In this document: one piece after another, positions 32,443-39,093 of the stretch
How the letters are laid out: each line of letters opens with the position of its first letter
How positions within the stretch are numbered: the stretch's first letter is position 1
Assembly (NCBI GenBank): GCA_937910905.1
Contig: CALEPV010000054.1
Span: 1-39,093 of the forward strand
Source of the DNA: an uncultured Prevotellaceae bacterium
Lineage (GTDB): Bacteria > Bacteroidota > Bacteroidia > Bacteroidales > Bacteroidaceae
Direction of reading: 5' to 3'
DNA: 39,093 nucleotides
Translations under genes and position numbers: made by a program
The notes under the pieces: model-generated
The model's input: only the letters and a program-made list of their open reading frames with translations
Database searches by the model: none
Told to the model about the DNA's origin: nothing

Positions 32443-33714
32443 TTATAGGTCAGCGCCGATGTCGCGGCGGAAGTAGCGCCCCTCAAACTGTATCTTCTGG
32501 GCCTCGGAGAAGCTGTGGGCCAGAGCCTCGTTCTTGTCGTGGCCGTAGCTGCTCACCGCGATGACACGCCCACCCGCGGTAGCCACACGGCCATCGGCAT
32601 TGAGGACTGTGCCTGCATGGAACACCACGCTGCCCTCCACGCTGTCTATGCCGCTGATTGTGAAGCCCTTTTTGTAACTGCCTGGATAGCCGCCCGATAC
32701 GAGCATCACGCACACAGCAGCACGCGGGTCGGTCTCCAGCGGTCGCTGGTCCAAGTCGCCGCAGGCCACGCCTTCGAGCAGGTCTACAAAATCGCTCTTG
32801 ATGCGCAGCATGACGGTCTCGGTTTCGGGGTCGCCCATACGACAGTTGTACTCAATGACCTTCGGGTCGCCACCGCAGTTGATGAGGCCGAAGAAGATGA
32901 AGCCCTTGTAGTCGATGCCCTCTGCAGCGAGACCCTCCACGGTGGGGCGTATGATGCGGTCCTCGACCTTCTGCATCCATGCGGCGTCGGCAAACGGTAC
33001 GGGCGATACGCTGCCCATGCCACCGGTGTTAAGGCCTGTGTCGCCCTCGCCGATGCGCTTGTAGTCCTTGGCTTCAGGCAGAATCTTGTAGTGGCGGCCG
33101 TCGGTAAGCACGAACACCGAACACTCAATACCGCTCAAGAACTCCTCGATGACCACACGGCTTGAGGCGTTGCCGAACATGCCGTCCAGCATCTCCTTCA
33201 GCTCCTCGCGGGCCTCCTCCAGGGTGGGCAGGATGAGCACGCCCTTGCCGGCGCAGAGGCCGTCGGCTTTCAGCACATAGGGCGGTTTCAGTGTCTCAAG
33301 GAAGGCGAGGCCGTCGGCCAGATGGTCGCCATCGAAGGTCTGGTAGGCGGCTGTTGGGATGCCGTGGCGCTGCATGAAGCCCTTGGCGAAGTCCTTGGAG
33401 CCTTCGAGCACGGCACCGGCCTTGGACGGGCCGATGACGGGTATGCTGCTCACTTCGGCATCGTCGCGGAAGTAGTCATAGATACCCTTGACCAGCGGGT
33501 CCTCAGGGCCTACTACCACCATATCTATATGGCAGTCGAGTACGGCCTGCTTGACGGCAGCGAAGTCGTCGGCCTTGAATGACAGGTTGGTGGCGATGCC
33601 GGCTGTACCGGCGTTGCCGGGAGCCACATAGAGGTGGCTCACACGGGGTGACTGGGATATCTTCCATGCGAGGGCGTGCTCACGGCCGCCGCTGCCTAAG
33701 AGTAGGATGTTCAT
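32443..33714 (-). CDS. purD: Phosphoribosylamine-glycine ligase
   Basis: The protein has 423 aa from the ATG at 33714 (MNILLLGSGGREHALAWKIS); the longer open frame upstream is an antisense or shifted reading of the neighbouring gene's end. The ATP-grasp enzyme shows GNAGTAGIA, VVVGPEDPLVKGIYDY, KADGLCAGKGVLIL, EEFLSGIECSVFVLTDG, NTGGMGSVSPVPF and EYNCRMGDPETE. It makes glycinamide ribonucleotide in de novo purine synthesis. It lies 124 bases downstream of the dipeptidyl peptidase gene. Confidence 0.95.
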   Translation of the reverse strand: MNILLLGSGGREHALAWKISQSPRVSHLYVAPGNAGTAGIATNLSFKADDFAAVKQAVLDCHIDMVVVGPEDPLVKGIYDYFRDDAEVSSIPVIGPSKAGAVLEGSKDFAKGFMQRHGIPTAAYQTFDGDHLADGLAFLETLKPPYVLKADGLCAGKGVLILPTLEEAREELKEMLDGMFGNASSRVVIEEFLSGIECSVFVLTDGRHYKILPEAKDYKRIGEGDTGLNTGGMGSVSPVPFADAAWMQKVEDRIIRPTVEGLAAEGIDYKGFIFFGLINCGGDPKVIEYNCRMGDPETETVMLRIKSDFVDLLEGVACGDLDQRPLETDPRAAVCVMLVSGGYPGSYKKGFTISGIDSVEGSVVFHAGTVLNADGRVATAGGRVIAVSSYGHDKNEALAHSFSEAQKIQFEGRYFRRDIGADL

Positions 33715-33838
33715 GGTGGTGGGGTGTTTTGGGTAGGGTGATGTGGGAGGATGTGTATATTGGATGATATGGGGATGCAAACAGGTTGTGGTGGCTGCGC
33801 GCGGTGGCGGTGGCGCGGGAGGGTACGTGCACGGGGTG

Positions 33839-36058
33839 CTACTTGAGGTAGTCCTCAAAGTAGCGGGTAATGCGCTCGTGGAGGTGTACTTGGTCGGTGC
33901 CGAACATATTGTGACCATCGCCCGGGTAGATGAAGAAGTCGGGCTGTGTGCCCACGTCCTCACACTTGCGGATGAACGACAGGGAGTGCTGCGGCACGCA
34001 GATGGGGTCATTGCCCCCTATGATGATCTGCAGACGGCCCTGGAGGTTGGCTGCTTTGTGCAGGAGGCCGCACTGTGCGTAGCCGTCGGGATTTTGTTCC
34101 GGGGTGTCCATGTAGCGCTCGCCGTACATCACCTCGTAGTACTTCCAGTCGACCACGGGGCCGCCAGCCACGCCTACCTTGAATACGTCAGGATGTGTGA
34201 GCATTAGGTTGGTGGTCATAAAGCCGCCGAAGCTCCATCCGTGCACACCCAGGCGGTCGGTGTCGACGTATGGCAGGGTACGCAGGAACTCCACGCCCTT
34301 CATCTGGTCGGCCATCTCGTTGACACCCAGCTGACGGTGAATGACGCTCTCGAACTTATGGCCCCGGTACTGCGAACCGCGGTTGTCGAGCACGAAAATC
34401 ACGTAGCCGCGCGATGCCATGTCAATCTCCCAGCCGCGGTAGTAATAGCCCCAGGAAGCCTGCACATTGTGGGCGTGCGGGCCGCCGTAGACATAGACCA
34501 CGGTGGGGTACTTCTTCGAGGGGTCGAAGTCAACGGGCTTTATGAGGCGGTAATAGAGATCGGTCTGGCCATCGGCCGCCTTGATGCTGCCGCTGGTAAT
34601 CTCGGGGAAGAAGTAGCGGCCGGCCAGCGGGTCGCTGGCGGTGAGCAGGTTGGTGCTTTTGGCGCTGGCGGTGGAAATGAGGTTGATGGAGCGCCGCACA
34701 GTGGGCGAGCTGTAGAGGTCTATGAGCTGTGTGCCAGATGCTGACAGGGTGGCGGTGTGGCAGCCATCGTCCACGCTGATGCGCTTATAGTCGCCTTTGG
34801 TGTTGCCCTTGACGGCCGCGGTGTATATGCCATGACGCAGAGGGTGGTCGGCATTGGCGATGAAGACAGCGGTGCGGGCCTTCTCATTGAAGCCCAGGAA
34901 GCTGATGATCTCGTAGTCGCCGGCGGTGAGCCGCTGCGTGTGACAGCGGTCCAGCACGGTGCCGCCGCCGTCGACAGCGTGCCAGACGGTCTCCTGCCGA
35001 GTGGCGAGGTCTATGAGATAAAGGTGGTTCCAGTTGTCACGACGTGTCTGCATCACGGCCTTGGTGTCATCCCACGGCAGGAAGGACAGCGGGTGCAGGG
35101 GCTCGACGTAGCGCGGGTGCTTCTCTTCCACTACGGGCAGCTTGTCCTTCTGCCCCGTGGCGGCATCGTAGCCGAAGAGCTGCATGTGGTCCTGGTCGCG
35201 GTTGAGCTCGAAGATATAGAGCCTGCGGCTGTCGGGTGTCCACGAGAGGTTGGTCATATAGTCGGTCTGCGGGCGCCGGCTGTCGAGGTAAAGGCTAGTG
35301 TTAGCGGCCACGTCGAACACGCCCACGCTGACCAGCTGGGAGGCTTCGCCGGCCATGGGGTAGTGGTCTACGTAGGTGGTGGCTATGTGTGTGGTGATGT
35401 CCACTTGGGGGTAGGAGGGCACGGCACTCTGGTCTTTGCGGTAGTAGGCCAGGTGCTGGCCGTCGGGGCTCCAGAAGGTGCCCTTCTCGATGCCGAACTC
35501 ATTGCGTGACACCTCCTGGCCGTAGACAATGTTCTGGGTGACGTCGTCGCCGTCGGTGGTCACCTGCAGGCGCTGGCCGTCGGCGGTCAGCACCACGAGG
35601 TTGGAGCCCACGGTGTAGGCCAGATGGCGCGAGGCGGCGCACCAGTCGAGGTTCTGTGCGTTGTCGTCGGGTACGCGCAGGTCGAGCTCCACACGGTGAG
35701 TGTCGAAGTTCACCAGCACTATACGGCGCGGCAGCTGGATGCGTACCAGCGGCTTGTCAGGATAGGGGAACTCAATGTTGTGGCAGCTGCGGCATACTGT
35801 CTCGCCAGCCCAGACGTTGATGTCGGCAGCGGTGAAGAGGGTGCGGCCGCGCTGACCGTTGGCTTTGATGACCACGACACTGTCCACGGTGGTCTCGATG
35901 GGTATGTCGCCCCACCACTGTATGAACAGGTACTTGGGCTGGAGGTTCCAATAGTTGGAGCCGCCGCCGAGCAGGTCGTTGAGGGTCAAGGTCTGTAGTT
36001 GTGCCATTGCTGTGAGGGATGCGAGCAGGCAGAGGGTTGCGAGGCTAATCTTCTTCAT
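33839..36058 (-). CDS. S9 family dipeptidyl peptidase (DPP IV-like)
   Basis: The protein has 739 aa from the ATG at 36058 (MKKISLATLCLLASLTAMAQ, a signal peptide). Residues about 60-480 form the DPP IV-type beta-propeller, with DQDHMQLFGYDAATG and similar blades. The C-terminal alpha/beta hydrolase has the catalytic Ser609 in HGWSFGGFMT, Asp684 in IGGNDPICV and His716 in GDGHNMFG; the spacing fits family S9B. It would release X-Pro or similar dipeptides in the periplasm, supporting peptide use. The start lies inside the 3-prime end of the RNA methyltransferase gene (14-base overlap), so the two are probably co-transcribed. Confidence 0.92.
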   Translation of the reverse strand: MKKISLATLCLLASLTAMAQLQTLTLNDLLGGGSNYWNLQPKYLFIQWWGDIPIETTVDSVVVIKANGQRGRTLFTAADINVWAGETVCRSCHNIEFPYPDKPLVRIQLPRRIVLVNFDTHRVELDLRVPDDNAQNLDWCAASRHLAYTVGSNLVVLTADGQRLQVTTDGDDVTQNIVYGQEVSRNEFGIEKGTFWSPDGQHLAYYRKDQSAVPSYPQVDITTHIATTYVDHYPMAGEASQLVSVGVFDVAANTSLYLDSRRPQTDYMTNLSWTPDSRRLYIFELNRDQDHMQLFGYDAATGQKDKLPVVEEKHPRYVEPLHPLSFLPWDDTKAVMQTRRDNWNHLYLIDLATRQETVWHAVDGGGTVLDRCHTQRLTAGDYEIISFLGFNEKARTAVFIANADHPLRHGIYTAAVKGNTKGDYKRISVDDGCHTATLSASGTQLIDLYSSPTVRRSINLISTASAKSTNLLTASDPLAGRYFFPEITSGSIKAADGQTDLYYRLIKPVDFDPSKKYPTVVYVYGGPHAHNVQASWGYYYRGWEIDMASRGYVIFVLDNRGSQYRGHKFESVIHRQLGVNEMADQMKGVEFLRTLPYVDTDRLGVHGWSFGGFMTTNLMLTHPDVFKVGVAGGPVVDWKYYEVMYGERYMDTPEQNPDGYAQCGLLHKAANLQGRLQIIIGGNDPICVPQHSLSFIRKCEDVGTQPDFFIYPGDGHNMFGTDQVHLHERITRYFEDYLK

Positions 36059-37385
36059 TGTCTTCAAAGTAACGTTTGCGCGACTGCTGTCGCTGGGTGC
36101 GGGGGGAGGAGCCATGTTGGCGGGAGGAACGGGAGTCCCGGCGGGAGGTGTGATTGTCCCGGCGGGAGGTGTGGTTGTCCCGGCGGGAGGCGCGGGTATC
36201 CCTGCGGGAAAACCGCCGGTCGCCAGATTCCTTGATGGTGCCTCCGCTGGCGCGGAGGGCGTTGTAGCTGCCGTCGAAGAGCTGGTACTTGCGTACTTCG
36301 CACTGGAGGGAGCCGTTGTAGAGGGTGGTACGGAAGGAGGGCTTCAGACCTATGGCTTCGAAGCACTCTTCGTGGTAGCTGAGTACCCAGGCCTCGTTGC
36401 CGGAGAACTCGCGCTTGAGCTTCTGTCCTATCAGACGGTACAGCCCCTGCAGGTCGGGCGTGCTGATGCGCTCGCCGTAGGGTGGGTTGGTGATGATCAT
36501 GGCCTTGGCATCGGGGCGCACGAAGTCCTTGAAGTCGCGCAGCTCCACGCTAATCTCCTTGCCGAGGCCGGCCGCCTTGATGTTGCGTGTGGCTATGCCC
36601 ACGGCCATGGGATCGTTGTCGTAGCAGTAGATGTGGTGGCCGAAGTCGCGCTCAGCACTGTCGTCGTTGAAGATGGTGCTGAACAGGTCGGGGTCGAAGT
36701 CGGGCCACTTCTCGAAGGCATAGCCCTTGCGGAAGATGCCTGGCGCTATGCCGCGTGCTATCAGTGCCGCTTCGATGGCTATGGTGCCGCTGCCGCAGAA
36801 GGGGTCGATGAAGTCGGTGGAACCGTCCCAGCCGCTCATCATCACTATGGCGGCTGCCAGCACCTCGTTGAGCGGTGCTGCCACCTGTTCCTGTCGGTAT
36901 CCGCGACGGTGCAGGCTTTCACCGCTGCTGTCGAGTGCCAGGGTGGCATCGAAGTCGGATATGTGTATGTGCAGGCGCAGGTCGGGGTTTGATACGCTGA
37001 CGTTGGGACGGTCGCCGGTGCGCTCGCGGAACTGATCGACGATGGCATCCTTCACCTTGTAGGCCACGAACTTGCTGTGGCGGAACTCGGTGGAGAACAC
37101 CACACTGTCCACGGCGAATGTGGTTTGTGTGGTGAGGTACTGGCTCCAGTCGATGGACTGCACGGCGCGGTACACATCGTCGGCGCTGCGGGCACGGAAC
37201 TGCTTGATAGGCTTGAGCACACGTATGGCGGTGCGCAGACAGAAGTTGGCACGATAGAGCATGGTCTTGTCGCCTGAGAACGACACCATACGGCGGCCGA
37301 TTTCAATGTCATCGGCACCTAAGGCTGTGAGCTCTTGGGCCAGCAGCGGTTCGAGGCCCTGGAAGGTCTTGGCTATGAGTTGCAT
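36045..37385 (-). CDS. THUMP-domain class I RNA methyltransferase (RlmL/TrmN-like) with Arg-rich repeat tail
   Basis: The protein has 446 aa from the ATG at 37385 (MQLIAKTFQGLEPLLAQELT). Residues about 1-150 are the THUMP/ferredoxin-like RNA-binding part. The Rossmann methyltransferase has the SAM motif DFIDPFCGSGTIAIEAAL (191-208) and the catalytic ITNPPYGERI (298-307), typical of N2-guanine RNA methyltransferases such as the N-terminal half of RlmL. After about residue 390 comes a tail of 7-residue repeats, SRRDTRA, SRRDNHT, SRRDNHT, SRRDSRS, SRQHGSS, then an RKRYFEDNEED end. The tail is likely disordered and cationic, perhaps adding rRNA affinity. It overlaps the upstream acetyltransferase by 13 bases and the downstream peptidase by 14. 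Confidence 0.9.
   Translation of the reverse strand: MQLIAKTFQGLEPLLAQELTALGADDIEIGRRMVSFSGDKTMLYRANFCLRTAIRVLKPIKQFRARSADDVYRAVQSIDWSQYLTTQTTFAVDSVVFSTEFRHSKFVAYKVKDAIVDQFRERTGDRPNVSVSNPDLRLHIHISDFDATLALDSSGESLHRRGYRQEQVAAPLNEVLAAAIVMMSGWDGSTDFIDPFCGSGTIAIEAALIARGIAPGIFRKGYAFEKWPDFDPDLFSTIFNDDSAERDFGHHIYCYDNDPMAVGIATRNIKAAGLGKEISVELRDFKDFVRPDAKAMIITNPPYGERISTPDLQGLYRLIGQKLKREFSGNEAWVLSYHEECFEAIGLKPSFRTTLYNGSLQCEVRKYQLFDGSYNALRASGGTIKESGDRRFSRRDTRASRRDNHTSRRDNHTSRRDSRSSRQHGSSPRTQRQQSRKRYFEDNEED
36105..36209. repeat. Coding 21-bp tandem array (Arg-rich heptads)
   Basis: Five 21-base units, the middle three strongest, read on the plus strand as TCCCGGCGGGAGGTGTGATTG with variants. The core TCCCGGCGGGA is nearly self-complementary. 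In frame, each unit gives one S-R-R-D-x-x-x heptad at the end of the THUMP methyltransferase. Period and palindromic core parallel the intergenic array at 24013-24096. Confidence 0.8.
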
Positions 37386-38308
37386 GGGTTGCTTTTGGGT
37401 TTCTGCTGGAGCACGCGTGTGCCTGCCGGCACATTCTCGGTGACCCATAGGTTGCCGCCTATCACGGAGTCGTGGCCTATGGTGATACGACCCAGTATAG
37501 TGGAGTTGGAGTATACGATTACGTTGTCTTCGAGTATGGGGTGGCGCGGTATGCCCTTGATGGGGTTGCCCTGCTCGTCCACGGGAAAGCTCTTGGCACC
37601 GAGGGTCACGCCTTGGTACAGTTTCACGTTGTTGCCGATGATGCACGTGGCACCGATGACTACACCTGTGCCGTGGTCTATGGTGAAGTGGTGGCCTATG
37701 GTGGCGGCTGGGTGTATGTCGATACCTGTCTGGCTATGAGCCATCTCGGTGATGATGCGCGGTATGAGCGGCACGTCGAGTCGCAGTAGCTCATGAGCCA
37801 CGCGGTAGTTGGTGATGGCACGTATGATGGGGTAGCAGGATATCACCTCACCGTAGGTCTCGGCAGCTGGGTCGCCAAGGTAGGCAGCCTCGACGTCGGT
37901 GGCCAGTGTCTGGCGCAGCTGCGGCAGACAGCTGATGAACTCGGTGGCCAGCTGCGCAGCCTTGTGGCGGCGTGTATCCTGTGCGGAGGCGTAGGTCTCG
38001 CCGTAGGCCTCCACCTGGCCCCAGCCGCTGGCGAAGCACAGACCTGCCTGTATCTGCTCGGTGAGCAGGCCGTGTATGCGTTCCAGCGCCACGCCGGTGT
38101 GGTACATCAGGTTGTTAGAGTTCACGTTGCTCTGGCCGTAGAACCCTGGAAAAAGCACGCTGCGGCACAGCTCGATGAATTCGCTTAGCGCAGGCTGTGA
38201 AGGCAACGGATCGCCGTCGCGGTGCTCGTGCAGGAGACCGTAGAGCGATTCGGGCGATGACAGCGTAGCTGTGATATCGGCGATGAGTGTCTGTGTTGAT
38301 GGATTCAT
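37373..38308 (-). CDS. Serine O-acetyltransferase, long CysE/EpsC-like form
   Basis: The protein has 311 aa. The N-terminal half is helical (ISCYPIIRAITNYRVAHELL near residues 155-174), and the C-terminal third is a left-handed beta-helix of hexapeptide repeats (GIDIHPAATIGHHFTIDHGT, GVVIGATCIIGNNVKLYQGV, SNSTILGRITIGHDSVIGGN). The His-Asp pair for catalysis is probably in FTIDHGTG. It acetylates serine for cysteine synthesis, though other acyl acceptors are possible in this fold. Both ends overlap neighbours: ATGA with the U32 gene before it and 13 bases with the RNA methyltransferase after it. Confidence 0.9.
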   Translation of the reverse strand: MNPSTQTLIADITATLSSPESLYGLLHEHRDGDPLPSQPALSEFIELCRSVLFPGFYGQSNVNSNNLMYHTGVALERIHGLLTEQIQAGLCFASGWGQVEAYGETYASAQDTRRHKAAQLATEFISCLPQLRQTLATDVEAAYLGDPAAETYGEVISCYPIIRAITNYRVAHELLRLDVPLIPRIITEMAHSQTGIDIHPAATIGHHFTIDHGTGVVIGATCIIGNNVKLYQGVTLGAKSFPVDEQGNPIKGIPRHPILEDNVIVYSNSTILGRITIGHDSVIGGNLWVTENVPAGTRVLQQKPKSNPCNS

Positions 38309-39093
38309 GTTGTCTTGTCTATGCGGAATAGTTTGTCTGACGGGCGCACACGTGTGCCCACCTTAAGTGATATGTTCATGCCTTGACGTGCGGTGTCGAT
38401 GGGCTGTCCGTCCTCGCCGTGCATCTCGACGATCTCGCCGTAGAGGGCGCCGGTGGTGGGACCAGTGACTAGGAACTTGTCGCCCATATGCAGCTCGGTG
38501 GCCTCAATGTGGAACTCGGCAACACCCAGACGGGCGTAGTACTTCACGCCCCGGCCGCAGTACACCTTGCGCTCGGTGGCCTGCGAGCCGTAGGTCATGG
38601 ACCATTCGCCGAGGTGCTGCCCCTGGTAGTAGCCGTCCCAGAAACCGCGGTTGAAGACTCGACTCAGCCGCTCGCGCCACTCCTCCACTGGTGGACGGGA
38701 GGTGGGGAGCGTGTCCTGATGCTCCAGGAAGAAGGTGAGAGCATCGTTGTAGGTAGTCACCACGGTGTGTACGTACTCTGGGCCGCGGGCACGGCCTTCA
38801 ATCTTGAAGACACGCACGCCGGCGGCCATCAGCTTGTCCAGGAAATCGATGGTCTTCAGGTCCTTAGGGCTCATAATGTACGGACCATCGATGTCTAGCT
38901 CGGTGCCGGTCTCGCGGTCGCGTACGGTGTAACTTCGTCTGCACAGCTGCATACACTCGCCGCGGTTGGCCGAGCGGCCTGTGTGCTGTAGGCTGAGGTA
39001 GCACTTGCCACTTACAGCCATACATAGCGCGCCGTGGCAGAACATCTCTATGCGCACCTGCTGTCCGCCGGGGCCGCAGATGTTGTCGCGGAT
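38305..39093 (-). CDS. U32 family peptidase-like protein, N-terminus beyond window
   Basis: 262 codons plus the stop are visible; the frame stays open through the right edge, so the true start lies outside and the ATG at 39057 is internal. The U32 signature is complete: EMFCHGALCMAVSGKCYLS, with further Cys residues in NRGECMQLCRRSY that may hold an iron-sulfur cluster. Then come PYIMSPKDLKTIDFLDKLMA and FKIEGRARGPEYVHTVVTTY. Many U32 proteins (RlhA, TrhP, UbiU/V types) act in tRNA or rRNA hydroxylation or related hydroxylations rather than as proteases. Association with a THUMP methyltransferase two genes on fits an RNA-modification role but does not prove it. Confidence 0.88.
   Translation of the reverse strand: MRDNICGPGGQQVRIEMFCHGALCMAVSGKCYLSLQHTGRSANRGECMQLCRRSYTVRDRETGTELDIDGPYIMSPKDLKTIDFLDKLMAAGVRVFKIEGRARGPEYVHTVVTTYNDALTFFLEHQDTLPTSRPPVEEWRERLSRVFNRGFWDGYYQGQHLGEWSMTYGSQATERKVYCGRGVKYYARLGVAEFHIEATELHMGDKFLVTGPTTGALYGEIVEMHGEDGQPIDTARQGMNISLKVGTRVRPSDKLFRIDKTT

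Noticed and set aside
33715..33838. G-rich stretch between the peptidase gene and purD as a G-quadruplex or riboswitch
   Set aside because: There are many G runs, but no regular four-run spacing and no known purine riboswitch core, so no regulatory element can be supported.
34757..35509. 250-codon plus-strand ORF across the dipeptidyl peptidase gene
   Set aside because: Antisense shadow: Val/Gly/Ala-rich translation with no motif, while the minus strand encodes a full S9 enzyme with its catalytic triad.

Overview
The window looks like chromosomal DNA of a moderately high-GC member of the Bacteroidales, most likely Prevotellaceae-like. Evidence: TAnnTTTG (-7) promoter boxes, often TACCTTTGC, in front of many genes; a Bacteroidetes-type TonB-dependent receptor; a long NusB beside YajC and a YbbR-domain protein; a DUF3276 PUR-like protein; a one-chain glycyl-tRNA synthetase; lipoproteins with an acidic stretch after the lipobox Cys; and a secreted enzyme with a YYDLTGR...KKGVYI C-terminal tail. 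No rRNA, tRNA, CRISPR array, phage block or complete transposon was found. This is mostly core chromosome with small repeats.

Layout. 1-3.2 kb: a WG-repeat lipoprotein cut by the window edge, a 32-codon TonB remnant, a secreted Sel1/TPR-like protein, a divergent bile-acid:Na+ symporter-family protein, and a free-standing transcription unit for a 30-aa membrane peptide with its own promoter and terminator. 3.5-9.8 kb: a TonB-dependent receptor converging, one base apart, on a large secreted BNR_4/LamG-type carbohydrate-active protein. 9.8-12 kb: a 175-bp MITE-like hairpin element, then metY and an Lrp/AsnC regulator transcribed from back-to-back promoters. 12-15.6 kb (minus): nusB-yajC-ybbR-mnmA. 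15.8-18 kb (plus): PUR-like protein, outer-membrane barrel, lipoprotein, terminator. 18-23.9 kb (plus): purL, a two-gene chromate transporter, a 48-aa ORF and rpe, with close or ATGA-overlapping junctions. 24-28.4 kb (minus): glyS, an FKBP-type isomerase lipoprotein, comM/yifB and a possible CutC-like remnant. 28.4-31.1 kb (minus): GH43 arabinanase-like enzyme, kbl and a solitary MNT-type nucleotidyltransferase. 31.3-39.1 kb (minus): a compact cluster of U32 protease, serine acetyltransferase, THUMP-domain RNA methyltransferase, S9 dipeptidyl peptidase, purD and a polytopic membrane protein.

The least explained signal is a set of short palindrome-cored tandem arrays: 4 x 22 bp between convergent lrp and mnmA, 4 x 21 bp between convergent rpe and comM, and a 21-bp periodic array forming the Arg-rich heptad tail of the RNA methyltransferase. 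Other small repeats have been taken into genes: a GC-rich element forms part of the FKBP lipoprotein's signal peptide, and a similar stretch lies inside comM. These, the 30-aa peptide unit and the MITE-like hairpin are the main candidates for undescribed biology. All calls come from reading the sequence; no database search was run.
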